A DNA stretch of 64,000 bases. Source: Pratylenchus scribneri (taxonomy: Eukaryota; Nematoda; Chromadorea; Rhabditida; Pratylenchidae). How positions within the stretch are numbered: the stretch's first letter is position 1; every line of letters begins with the position of its first letter. The notes under the pieces are model-generated. The model was not told the origin of the DNA and searched no databases. It saw only the letters and a program-made list of their open reading frames with translations. The stretch is from assembly GCA_030063045.1 (NCBI GenBank), contig JAQSEB010000007.1, positions 806,001 through 870,000 on the forward strand, written 5' to 3'. The position numbers and the translations under genes are program-made. Below, in pieces: positions 26,401 to 37,884 of the stretch.

Positions 26401-28797
26401 GGGAAGAATTTGGATTACCGTATCACCCTCTCTAGAAATACATTTTGGAGGGTCTTTGATAGATATTTGCCCATGGGCCACTAATAGTAGAATTATCATA
26501 GGAAGGATAGAAAGAAAATTGAGTTCATCAGGAGATTAAGTACTTGCATTAGTTTTTGGCTATATCTCAGCGAGGCGATAAGCAATTTGTGAAGGTAAAA
26601 TATCATTCAAAAGCCCAAAGTATCCTTTATAAAGTGGCTTCTATTTTTTTTTAAAATTGGTACAATTTATAAAAAAAAAAAGCAGCAACTTTTCTTCTAT
26701 AAATTTAAATTTATTATACTCAAAGGCATACAACCTTCTTAAAATTATAAATAAATTAAATATTTTAAAGCTACTTTATGGAGAATACTTTTGGCTTTCA
26801 AATGATATATCGCCTTCCTTCCTATTTTGGTTATCGCCTCGATGAGATATGCGACAAAAACTGATGCAGATATTTTTAATCGGCTTTCTCTCAATTTTCC
26901 CTCTTCTTGTTGGAAATTGAGGTCGCCTCCAGCTATGAATAAGAAAAGAAAATACGATATTCCTAATTTCCCTTCCTTCAAATCGAGGGAACAAAATTTT
27001 CCTTACCGTACCAATACAAATTAATAAGTAGATACTTCAATAGATAACTCAATCGGTTTTTAACCCATATCTCAGCGAGGCGATAACCAATTTGGGAAGG
27101 CGATATACCATTCGAAAGCCCAAAGTGTCCTTTACAAAGTGGCCTATTTTAATTTTAATAAATCTGATTTTGAAAAAAGCTTCATGCCTTTGAATGTAAT
27201 AAACCCGAATTCTTTGTGGAAAATGAAAAAGCCTCTTTTTTGAAAGGTAGATAATCTTTTCAGAAAATTAATTATGCAACTTTTTAGAGGATATTTAAGG
27301 CTTTAAAATGGTATATCGCTTTCCCAGATTCGATATCGCCTTGCTGAGTTATGGTCAAAATAATTGGCTTAGGTTCTCTAATATCCTTTTTCGTTTATAC
27401 CTAAATGAATTGAAATTAAATTTTAATATTTTTATCCAAATTTTTCGCAGATAGTCGAAGTTCATTGGGCGACCCGGAAAGTGGAGATTGCTGTGGCCTC
27501 TACCTGATCAAAGATAAACTGCAAAATGCCCTCTTCCAACATGTCCGTGAACGATGCGACCATTCACTGAACAAAACCAGTTCCCGATTCGCCAACATCC
27601 TTCTGCTTTTGCCGGCCGTCGCCAAAGTGTCCTCAATCTATTTTGAGAATGTCCAACTGGCAAAAATGTTTGGCCGTCAATCGTTGGACCCACTGCTTGC
27701 GGACATTTTCCTCCAGGATGATTCATCAATGGGCCAAATGATGACAGCCTCGGGGCATCATCAACGGATGCATCCATTGATGCCGAATAGTTCCACAAAT
27801 TCGGCCGCTTCACCACCTTCGTCAGGTCAGTAGAGATGCCTTCTCCAAAATTTTGGTTTTCTAACAGAAATTTACGTATAAAAACAAAATAAAATCCTTC
27901 TCTTGTGAATTTTGACTTTTATTTGAGCAATTCGGGCTGTGAAATAAACAAATAATAAGGGAAAATTATAATCAAAAATGGACCCAAGAGAATTTATCCT
28001 TAAAAATTAGAATAATCTGACACAAATAAAAAAATTCTGGCTCTGACATAAAAAGAAAATTCTGGTACTCAGGTCCCATTTCGAGCGGATCCAGCGGTGG
28101 CCAAAGTGGCAGTGGCAGTCAACATTCCCAGCAGCAACATAATTCCTTTGGCCAACAACAACAATTGGAGCCGCTACAAAAACAATATTCGACGGATGGA
28201 TGCCAACACCAAATCCTCTCGGGCATGGAACAGTTGTTGTTGGCACCAATGCCAATGTATTCAACGGCACAACAACAAAGCAGTGAACTATCATCGCCGG
28301 AGGGAAACGGAGGCGGAAGAGTGGGCAACAATCCATTCACGGCAATGTCGGCTGCGGCAAAATATTTTGTTGATGGCACATTTACGGATGGGGCGACGGA
28401 GGTTGGAGGAGGCGGAAATGAACTACGCGACAGTCCAACAACAACAATTTTGGACCAAGGCCATGCATGGCAACAACAATCGGGCGGAATTGGCATGGAT
28501 GCCACAGCCAACAGCGTTAATGACAGTAGAAATCGCCATTTCAGTGGGGCCACTTCCCAGCAGCAATGCACTCCGCCACTCAGTGCCCCATCATCGGCAT
28601 TGACGGTAGCGGCGACGTCAACGGCATTCTATTCACTGGAACAACCACAAAGGGGAGGCAACGGCGGGATTCAGCACCCTCAATCCGCTGCACCTGGACA
28701 ACATCGTCCGCAACAATATTTCTTTGTGAACACACCGCCCCCAACCAACACAACACCATGTTCCGCTGGCCCATATGGAACGGCATTCAAATATTGA
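23456..28797 (+). CDS. HNF4-type nuclear hormone receptor
   Basis: A ligand-regulated, zinc-finger transcription factor. Eight exons join in phase to 768 residues: 23456-23557, 23608-23707, 24305-24581, 25136-25436, 25890-26024, 26073-26364, 27451-27825, 28073-28797. The DNA-binding domain begins at residue 21 ([14 protein letters not shown]), has P-box [23 protein letters not shown], then a second finger ending [14 protein letters not shown] and the C-terminal extension [17 protein letters not shown]. The ligand-binding domain spans about residues 200-510, including [27 protein letters not shown] and [16 protein letters not shown]. The last ~240 residues are Gln, Asn, Gly and Ser rich. The finger and extension sequences resemble nematode HNF4-derived (supplementary) receptors such as the NHR-49 group, but I cannot fix the subfamily. 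Four foldback elements and one minisatellite sit in its introns. Confidence 0.88.
23843..24146. mobile_element. Foldback element family 1, copy c
   Basis: Imperfect palindrome with the family-1 arms, starting TCGGTTTTTGGCCCATTG. It lies in the receptor intron that splits the DNA-binding domain between the two zinc fingers. Confidence 0.7.
24625..25080 (+). repeat. 27-bp minisatellite array A2 (about 17 units)
   Basis: Same 27-bp unit as array A1, here in the sense orientation in the receptor intron 24582-25135. The units are quite uniform (mostly the AGCTAAGATTG form), with the ends degenerating to TTTTCGATTTTAATTG. Confidence 0.95.
25497..25805. mobile_element. Foldback element family 1, copy d
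   Basis: A diverged palindromic copy in receptor intron 4 (25437-25889). The arms carry GGCCATATCTCAG and GTTGAGCTATTTGC at the outer ends, with AAAGTGGC and GTGTGCC-type inner words degenerate. Confidence 0.6.
26546..26862. mobile_element. Foldback element family 1, copy e
   Basis: Palindromic copy in receptor intron 6 (26365-27450). The left end carries GGCTATATCTCAGCGAGGCG and the right end TTATCGCCTCGATGAG. Confidence 0.65.
27051..27362. mobile_element. Foldback element family 1, copy f
   Basis: Second copy in the same receptor intron as copy e, about 190 bp downstream of it. The arms read ATCTCAGCGAGGCGATAACC on the left and GATATCGCCTTGCTGAG on the right. Confidence 0.7.
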
Positions 28798-30088
28798 GAG
28801 GAATTGTGATTGGTGCATGGAATTGAAAAAAAAGAATAATATAGTTGATAGAAATGTAGCATTCAGATGAAGTTTTCCCACTAAATTTTTATTGTTTTTC
28901 CCATTTTATTTGTAATTTTTGTTAGTCATTGCGCAACCCACCCTCCTCCATTCAAATCCCAATAACACCTCGAAAAAATGACTGTCCCAAAATTCACACA
29001 TTCTCCTCGCTTTTTCCCTTTAATTACTTCTCAATTTGGCTCCCCGCTTCTCCATAATTATAGTTTCCATTTTAAAATTCATTCATTTTAATTATCATCA
29101 GCAAAAGCAGACCTCAAAATTTCGTTTAATTAATATGGGTCTTCCATCGTTAATTCGTTCTTTTTTCTTCCTTTTTTCCCAAAAACACTTCTCCTCTGCG
29201 TTTTTTGCCCTTTCCTTCTAATCCCCAGAAAAAGTTCAAATAATATGAAAGAAAAACGGAATAAAAACATAGGCCAACAAATCTCATCTCATAAATCCAT
29301 CAAATGTGACCGAAATCCCTCTTTTCTTTTCATTTTTAATAGATTTGTTAAATTTGCGCACATCAACTTATTTAATTATTAGGCTTTCTTTATTCTTCAT
29401 CAATTCAACCTCTTTTTAATTCAAATTTATTACTCATTTTCATTTGTTTTGTTGTTTTAAATTGTCGGTCTAAAATTTTGCTTTTTGTCCTCATCAAAAT
29501 TATATTTGAATTTAATTTCGAAGCAGCAACAAACAGTGTTTTTAATTATGAAATTTTATTATTTTTATAATTTATGTGTGTGTTTTTTAAGCTATATTTG
29601 ATGCAGATTGAAAATGTGAGAATAAAACCTATTTATTTACATTTTTTTCGACATTTTTAATTCCACATTCAACAATTTATTGTGAATGACGTTGACAAAA
29701 ATGGATGGAATAATTAAATAGGGGGGAAGGATTATTGCATTTGGCCCTTTCCTTTCCACCCATTGCTATTTTTGCCACCATTTAAAAATGGAGTTGAATA
29801 TTAATGAATGTAGAGAAATAATGGGATATTTTATGCGCAATAATAAAAATGGCAACAACAATGAAAATGAAAAACAAAAGAAAATGGGAAAAATATATTA
29901 ATTAATTTAATAATACCATACAAAATTAGAAAATTGGGTAACAACAAAAATGGTTTAAGGCCTTTGTAAATATATATATGAAAATAATGTGATAAAAAAA
30001 AAAAACAATGATGAGGGGTGGAAATGAGGGGCTTAGGGACTGGGATTTTCATCTGATTAATTGGTTTGTTGGTCCAAACTGCACATTA
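28798..30088. other. Convergent intergenic region, nuclear receptor / TOP3B
   Basis: AT-rich 1.3 kb holding the 3' untranslated regions of two converging genes. I see no coding exon, repeat array or RNA gene. AATAAA-type signals occur on both strands. Confidence 0.5.
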
Positions 30089-33000
30089 TTACCGATTTCC
30101 TCTTCCTCCTCCTCGCCTGTTTGAACTGCCACCTCTTCCGGGGCCTCCTCTTCCTCTTTGTCCTCCTCTGTCCGATCCTCTTCCATCTCCTCTTCCACCA
30201 CTGTTGCCTCCTCCAAATTCATCTCCTCCGGTTCGTCCTGCGCCTCTTCCTCCTCCTCGGCCTCCTCTTCCTCTTCCGCCGCCTCTGTTTCCTCTTCCTC
30301 CACCATCGGTTGCTGGTCGTCTATCGATGAATGCATGGTTCAAATTGATGCAACCATCCAAGGTGTGTTGTTCACAAAATGCGCAGCCATTGAAGTTGAG
30401 TGCCTTGTCCGGTAATTTGGAGGACTTTTCATCCTTAAAATTATTAAATTGGATTACGGTAAATTGGAAAATTTTTAACCTTAGGATAAATCCATAATTG
30501 GAATATGGTAATTGGAGAATTCATTCCTTAGAACTAATTCCAAATTGGAATGCAGTAATTTGGAAAATTAGAATAAACTCAAAAATGGAGTCAAATTTTT
30601 GCACAAACTCACTTTATATTGTACGGCCAATTTTTTGGCCCCACATTTGGTACATGGCTCCAAAACTCTTAGCTTCGATGCGCCTTCGAAGATGCCAACT
30701 ACCGCTGGGCATTTATTGCAGCACAAACGCCATTTTGGTCCTGATTGGGGGTCCAGCACGAGTATGCCTCTTCCACCGAAACATCCAGTCATGCATGGAA
30801 GTACACCTTGATTCCTGAAGAAAATGAAATTATTTTACAAAAATTGAAACCAAGAAGCTAATTTAAAACAAAAACCAACTTACTTGAATGAATTTGGGCA
30901 ATCGGGATGGCTGCATTCATTGCATCCTAATGATTTGCCCTTCATATCCTCAAATGGTGGATTATTGTAGCAATGAGGGCAAAATGCGAATGCTTTGGAC
31001 AGTTTGCCGCCACTTGTATGGAAATAGAGCAGTTCGAATCCATCAATTGGACATTGTCGCTCAAAATGGAGTTGAACGGTGGCATCCTTTGCCGATGGGA
31101 GGTTGTAAGTTTCCTAAAAGAGAATTGAATCGAATTCGATGGAGGTGAATTATTAAACATAAAATTAAGATACAACTACATTGAAATTACAATTTAAAAA
31201 TTGAAAACACAATTACAATCTTTTAGAGCGAAAACACAATTACAATCATAGCTGGCGAAAACACATTTACAATCTTAGCTGGCGAAAACACATTTACAAT
31301 CTTAGCAGGCGAAAACACAATTACAATCATAGCTGGCGAAAACACATTTACAATCTTAGCTGGCGAAAACACATTTACAATCTTAGCTGGCGAAAACACA
31401 TTTATAATCTTAGCAGGCGAAGCACAATTACAATCTTAGCAGGCGAAAACACAATTACAATCTTAGCAGGCGAAAACACAATTACAATCTTAGCTGGCGA
31501 AAACACAATTACAATCTTAGCTGTCGAAAACACATTTACAATCTTAGCTGTCGAAAATACATTTACAATCTTAGCTAGCGAAAACACAATTACAATCTTA
31601 GCAAGTGAAAACACATTTTCAATCTAAGTGAAACATATTTTAATTAGCTAATAAAAAATTCCAATGGATTAGGGCCATTTTTCTTACTTGACAAGTCGGG
31701 CAATATAGCCGCTGGGGTCTGGCCTCGACCAATTTCATGAATCGGCGACATTTTCCGCATTTGCTGAATGGTTTGCCGGCATCGGCCAAAGTTTTGAATG
31801 AATCTTTAAATTTATAATATTTATTGAACATTTTACATTTTATACCTTCAAAAAGTGCATCCACTTGTTGAATATTTTGCACAAAATGAGAATATTTCTG
31901 CTTGAATATTTCCAATGTTTGATTTTTCATTGTCTCATAATCTGCTCGCCCTTTTGCGATCAAATCCAATTGTTTTTCGACATCAGCCCTCATGGTTGGT
32001 TGAATTAATTCCGGGTCAACTCGTTGGTAGCCATGAACAAGGGCAATGCCAAGTTTTGTTGGAATCAATTTTCGGCCTGTTTCAACCTTAACAATTTAAT
32101 TAAAAATTATTAAATTAATTTTTAATTAACTTTTATTATTAAAATATACTTACTTTCACATAATTTCGATTGCAAATATTGTTTATGTGTGTTGGAATGC
32201 TCGCATCCGTGCCAATCCCATATTTCTCCATTAATGTAATCAATTCTGCTTCGGTCAAATAATCCGGTGGCGTCGTCATTCGTTCAACCAATTTTATTTC
32301 TCTAAAATTATCAATTTAAAATTTTTTAAAATTAATTTTATCAACTTTATTGAGAATTTTTGGCCTTTTTGAATGGAGTCGAGCATTTCTTCCTGTGAGA
32401 CGGCCATCCAAGTGAGAATTTGCGTAAAACCTGGATCAATGACCACTCGGGAATGAACAACAAATTCTTCTTCGCCAATTGAAAATCTTCAAATTTTAAT
32501 AATAAAATTTATTACATTTATTCTCTTACTTGATAGTTTTTGTCAAATATTTGCACGCACGCATTAATGTAGACAAAAAATGTTGAGCAATGTATTCATA
32601 GACTCTGGCATAATCTAAAATTTAAACAAATTATTATTTAATTAATTAATTAGATTGTTTAATTGATTGATTACCTCCAGTCAACCATCCATCCATTGCC
32701 TTCATTGGAGTAATTGGGGGATGATCGCCTTTGTCAGTGCCGGATTTTGGTTTTGAAATGCCTTCGCTCAGAATCTTTAAAATTAAATTAATTAAAAAAC
32801 TCAATTAAATAAAATATGTTAAAAATAATTAATAAAATTAATTCAATAAATTAATTTCAAAAGGTTACCTGATTTGCTATTGCCGAAAATGATTGCTGTT
32901 TGGCCAATTCCCTCAATATTGGAATGAAATCGAATGTCTCCGGGTATGCGGTCGTTTCGGTTCGGGGATAACTGCAAACTCGTGGATTAAATATTCAATA

Positions 33001-34221
33001 TTTAATTTATTTTCAACCTGATATATCCGCGAGTGTATAAATGTTCAGCAACGGACATTGCATTTGCCGGGGAGAGGCCAAGCGAATTTGAGGCCACTCG
33101 GAGCAATTCAACGGTGTTCAGTGCAACCGGCTTTTCTTTTTTGTGCTCTTTTTGGCTCACTTCAATGACAGTTGCTCCCGTAAATTTCTTTAAAAAATAA
33201 TTAAAAATTCATGAAATATTCAAATTTTTAATTTACCTTAATTTTGTTCAAAAATGCTTGCGCAATGTTTTTATCAAATTGCCTGTCCCGAGTCCATTCC
33301 AATTTGAGGGTTCGATGGCCTGGCAACTCGATTTCCACGTGTAAAAGCCAATATGGTGCCGGTTTAAAATTCACAATTTCATCGTGCCGGACAACACAAA
33401 ATGCCAAAGTCGGGGTTTGGCATGGTCCAAATGATATCAAATTGCTGTCCAAATCACCGTATTTGTCCTTTTGAATTAATGGATTAATAATTTTATTTGG
33501 AAAATAGAAAAACCTGAAAAAATCGAGTCTGAAATCGAGTGAACGCACAGCCAATCCGCAAATCCAATTCTTGTCTGGCATCCACCGAAAGGGATTCATT
33601 CAAATTTGGTCGAACTAATTCAGCCATCGCTTTTTTGATTTCTTTTTCAGTAATTGCCGAAAATTTGGCTCTAAAAAATTATAATAAAATATTTAATAAT
33701 TTATTATATTAATCCAACCTGAATACGGCATCCATGAATCGACCACCACCAGAATTCGGCCTCATTGAATGCCGGACTGCGTCAATCACTTCAAAACATA
33801 TATTTTCTCCTTCTTTATCGCAATCCAGCCAGAGGATTAGAAAATCACAATTTTTGGCTTCCGATGCCAGGAACTAAAATAATTAATTTTTAATATTTAA
33901 TTATTTTTAAATTAATGGGTAACTCACCGCCGGCATTTTCAGCTTTGGATTTGCCTCTTTGCTTTCAATTTGACAGGTGAAGAGCTCGGATGGATCCACT
34001 CGATCCCATGAATTATATTTTGCCGGAAAATCAACGCCCATCACATGTCCACACGTGGAGGTAACCTTGAATGTGGCCGACCTTCCTTTGAACATTGCTT
34101 TATATTCCGAAACGGAGCAGGCACCATTCCAGCCTTTTTTTGTTCGGCAATTTCCATTTGAGAGAATTTTGGCAATTGATTCAGCCAAAATTGGCTTTTC
34201 TGCTACCATTAAAATGTTCAT
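30089..34221 (-). CDS. TOP3B: DNA topoisomerase 3-beta
   Basis: A type IA topoisomerase acting on DNA and RNA, usually with the TDRD3 partner. About 15 exons; the first ones are 34221-33928, 33873-33719, 33670-33514, 33467-33237, 33187-33018, 32971-32869 and 32774-32675. The Toprim domain shows [16 protein letters not shown] and [16 protein letters not shown]. The [20 protein letters not shown] and [13 protein letters not shown] boxes follow. The catalytic tyrosine is in [11 protein letters not shown], its codon at 32970-32968, split from the preceding Ser by an intron. [20 protein letters not shown] is intact. The C-terminus has TOP3B-type Cys4 zinc modules ([23 protein letters not shown]) and an RGG-box tail of about 70 residues. 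An acceptor-like TTTTAACAG lies just before the ATG, 163 bp after the DDX55 stop, suggesting an operon. One intron holds a minisatellite array. Confidence 0.93.
31205..31630 (-). repeat. 27-bp minisatellite array A3 (about 16 units)
   Basis: The 27-bp TTTTCGCC-AGCTAAGATTG-TAAATGTG family on the minus strand, so sense to TOP3B. It sits in the intron between the exon ending in CPTCQ and the exon starting ETYNLPSAK, so it splits a zinc module region. Confidence 0.95.
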
Positions 34222-34384
34222 TTTCTGTTAAAATTTAAAATTAATTAAATTTTTTATTTTAATTAATTGAAAATATTTTTTGTTAAAACTTATCAAGTGA
34301 AATAAATAAAAATAAAATATTTTTTAAATAACAAAGCAACAAAACAAGCAACAAAAATGAATAAATATATCGCTTATTATTTAA

Positions 34385-37317
34385 TTAAAATTCATCCATT
34401 TCATTGTCCAGCTCTTCTCGGGACAATTTTCCCTTCTTGAATTTTTTGATCAATTTTGCCTCCTTTCCCAGCTGTTCCCATTCCGGCATTTTCCTCTTCT
34501 TTTTATTCGTCTTCATCTTTGGTTTTTCCTCTTCTTCGTCCATTTCTTCTTCATTCTTTTCCTCAAATTTGATTTTTTTATTCACGGCAGTCGAATTTGT
34601 TGGAGATTTCTTCAAAATTTTCTCTTTTTGTCTTTTCTCTTCCAATTTTTGTTCTTTGAATTTAATTTCGCCCGTTTTAATGTCCATTCTCGGTTGGAAT
34701 TCTCCCAAATCCTTCCTTCCATTCAATTCCCTGATTTTCGGCAGTCTGAGGAGGCCAAATGAATTTGCCATTCCAACAATGTTCAAATCTTATTAAATAT
34801 AAATATTTTTGATTAAATTAAATATAAGAAATTTACCTTTAACTTTGCAAACAATTTGGGAATCATGTCTGTTATAGGCTTCAATGGCCGAAACAAATGC
34901 AGCGGAGCCCAATTCAAGGATTTTCCTACAAATTTAAATTTTATATTCCAAATTAGCACATTAAAAATAAACCTGACCTGTCTTCAATGGCCATTTGTTG
35001 AATTTTTTGCCGAACTTTTTCGGCCTTTTCCCTTTTCAATTTGCCAAAATCACTCTCTTCCAGTTTAATATTTTCATGTTTTTGAATAAATTCCACATAT
35101 CCGGATTCCTCTTCCATCAAAAGCAAAAGGCATTTTCCCTCGCGGCCCATCCGTCCCGATCGGCCACTTCGATGGATGAAAATGTTGGACAGTTTTGGGA
35201 TGTCAAATTGCAGTACCCAATCGATGTCTACCACATCCACCCCGCGGGCTAAAATGTCCGTAGCGAATAAAATTGAACGTTTTGTGCTTCGAAATTGTTC
35301 CAACTAAAATTATTAATTTTAATTTTTAACTCAAAAATTCCCATACAATTTTTTGTCGTTTCTGCTCCATTTTCCGGTGCAATGAGAGCACCAATCTTTC
35401 AGAATCATCCAACAATGGAGGAATAATCAGTGAGAAATATTCCGATTGGGCAGCATTCGAAACAAAGCAGAGTATTTTTGCGTCCTTTTCAGATTTCATG
35501 AATTTGAGCATTGCCATGAATTTGCAATCCGCCGGAACGCACTGTGAAAATTATTCAATTTTTATTCAATTGAGAAAGGATTTTAAGAGGTTTTGATTTA
35601 TTTTTATTTTTTATGCCAAATTTTTATGCGAAGAGCATAATAATGTTTTTGAGCATTTATTTCATATTTTTGCCATAATTTTGACACTTTTTGAGGGAAA
35701 ATTTCATTAAAAATGAAGTAAAAAACTAAAGGAACTTATTTTTTGTGAATGAAAATCCGCTTATCTATTTTTTTTTGTTTTCTTACCGCATAATAATTGG
35801 TCAGCTCTTTCGGTACACCATTCACTCCATTGCTTTCCAATTCATCATCTTCTACCATTGCCATTGTTTGCCCAATTGCTTTTGTATCCATCTCCACTTT
35901 TCCACTTCCGCTAACATTCAATCGAATTGGATTTCTCAGTCCAAATTTGATTAATTCTTCCATTGCTGTTGTTTGAGTTGCTGAGAATAGGGAAGTCCTT
36001 CGCTGTTTTGGCAAAATTGACAAAAGTGTAGTCAAACTAAAATGGAATTATGATTATTTTTTAAATGTTTTTTAAACCTTCTTCTCGATTCATGGTCCGA
36101 ATAGCGGTCAGCCTCGTCAATGATTAAAATTTCCAAATATTTCAGATAATTTTTCAGCACTGGCTCTTGTGCCAAAAATGATTCAATCCGGCCTGGTGTT
36201 GCAATTAAAACACTGCGAATTTTAATTTATTTATACATTAAAATAATTGCAAACCATGGTCCCTTGAAATGTTTTATTCCAATTTTCACTCGCTTTTTGT
36301 GCTGTCCACCAGTCCCAAATAATCGAATTGACTCAAATTTCAGTGTTTTGCATATTGGTTTGAACAATTCATGGATTTGATTGACCAGCTCCCGGCTTGG
36401 CGCAACAATCAATGCCATTATTTGACAAATGCCATTGCTTTTTTCTGCCTCCATTTTTGGTCTTTTCTCATTTATAATATGCATTGTTGGAAGAATATAG
36501 GCCAGTGTTTTCCCCGAACCCGTTGGTGCCTGCACAACACAGTCAAAATTTTCAAGGAATTTTTTGATTGTACATCGCTGTAATTTATTGATTTTATAGC
36601 TCGTTTCCCAAATATATTTAAAATCAAATTTGCTGTTTTCCAAATATTTATTATTTTTTTTATTGTGGTTTTCAATTATACAAATTGAAGAGTAATATTG
36701 CAAAACTTGAAAATCTGGAATTCATAAGTTTATTCATTCTTTTGGTGCCGCCTTCTTTCACTGTTTGGTTGGCCTTGCCAAGGAAAGCGAAACGGATTAG
36801 CCGGCCTCCAGTCGCGCCATTCACCATCTGGTATATTCATTGGATATTCTCTGATGCGAACTTTGAACACTTTGACCATCAGTAACACAAATAAAATTGA
36901 TGAAATGATCACAATGAAGACAAATTTGTAGAATGTTTCCTAAAATTTTATCTTGTTATCTATATTGTTTTGTTTTGAAGAAATAACCTTATCGAATATG
37001 TCGTTGAATGATGGAATACTTTCATTTATATTGTTGACCAGATTTACAATCCATGATTGTCGTTTTGAATATTTTAGGCCAGAGAATTGTTCGCTCTTTC
37101 TTCCGCCGGCAAAACTGCTTTTACTATTCATTTTCACTTAACAGTTTTATTCAAAATTTATTCGGAAAACAGCAAATTGATTTGTTTTTGTTTTTTTCTA
37201 TACCTGGACTGGCGTCAATTCCGAATGTTTCAATTCTTTTTGGAAATAGTCCTTGATGACTGGATTCAATAGCTCGATTAAATCTTGTTTATTAGCTCCT
37301 TTTTTCGAATTTTTCAT
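34385..37317 (-). CDS. DDX55: DEAD-box RNA helicase DDX55/Spb4
   Basis: DDX55/Spb4 acts in the nucleolus in 60S ribosomal-subunit assembly. Exon 1 (37317-37204) encodes a start and a Q motif ending HSELTPVQ. Exon 2 starts at 36577 in phase with RCTIKKFLENFD and carries Walker A APTGSGKT. Later exons hold ATPGR, the DEAD box in IIDEADRYSD, LFSAT, ILFATDILARGVDVVDIDW and HRSGRSGRMGREG. The C-terminus has MANSFGLLRLPKIRELNG, typical of DDX55, then a Lys/Glu-rich tail. A TTTTCAG acceptor-like site precedes the ATG. Intron 1 (about 625 bp) contains a separate small two-exon gene on the same strand. A model starting at a non-ATG codon near 36703 was rejected because it lacks the Q motif. TOP3B follows 163 bp downstream. 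Confidence 0.88.
36730..37131 (-). CDS. Small single-pass membrane protein nested in DDX55 intron 1
   Basis: Two exons (37131-36988 and 36939-36730) join in phase to 117 residues. Residues 1 to about 48 are polar (SSFAGGRKSEQF...). A hydrophobic segment FVFIVIISSILFVLLMVKVF around residues 54-75 should span a membrane. The tail is Arg/Pro/Trp rich (GEWRDWRPANPFRFPWQGQP) and ends with basic residues. I do not recognise the family. A TGTTAAG acceptor-like site lies just before the ATG. It lies wholly inside the first intron of DDX55 on the same strand. An alternative is that it is an alternative first-exon product of the locus, but it does not join to DDX55 in frame. Confidence 0.55.
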
Positions 37318-37884
37318 GAATTATTTTTCTGAAAATTAAATTGTTGCAATAGAGATAGAGGATGTTTTTAATGTTTGGGCTTTGAATTTATTCATCAAGT
37401 TGCATTCGTTCATTCATTCCATTTCAATCAAGAATGAACTTTTCAGTATTACTCCAAAAAAGTAGAAAATAGTCTATAATTTTCCCAAACATTTTTCCAA
37501 TAGGAAAAAATAAGTATTAAATACAATTTGTAGAAAATTTTCACTGCTATAGGATTCTTTATTTAATTTTAATGCATTCTGCTGAATGTTGAATAAAAAT
37601 AATAATAAATAACAATTGTAATTGGAAAAAGAGATCAATTCACTCAGCTTTATAGTCTGGCAAAAAAAAATATCCAAGACAAATTTAAATCAGTTTTAAA
37701 GCTAATTTCTACTCTCAATTCTCAACGTATAGTAGGAGCTTTTATTAGACAAAAAAGGCCACCTCAAGAGAATAATCATCATTTTTTAATTTAATCAAGA
37801 ACCATTCAAAATTCGAATAAGCCAACCACAAATTGTTTGTTGAATATTTCAGAGAAGTATTATATAAATTTATTGTGTTCCAAA
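37318..37884. promoter_or_regulatory. Divergent intergenic region between DDX55 operon and ADRM1
   Basis: 567 bp of AT-rich sequence between two divergent start codons; the likely promoter region for both. A TATTTCAG acceptor-like site lies about 35 bp before the ADRM1 ATG. Confidence 0.4.

Noticed and set aside
30049..30336. Glu-rich 95-codon frame overlapping the TOP3B end
   Set aside because: It is a shadow of the GGN-rich RGG exon. The RGG frame continues in phase from the upstream TOP3B exons and matches TOP3B tails.
36472..36703. DDX55 start in the exon-2 upstream extension
   Set aside because: No in-frame ATG, and it lacks a Q motif; the upstream exon ending LTPVQ joins in phase and restores it.
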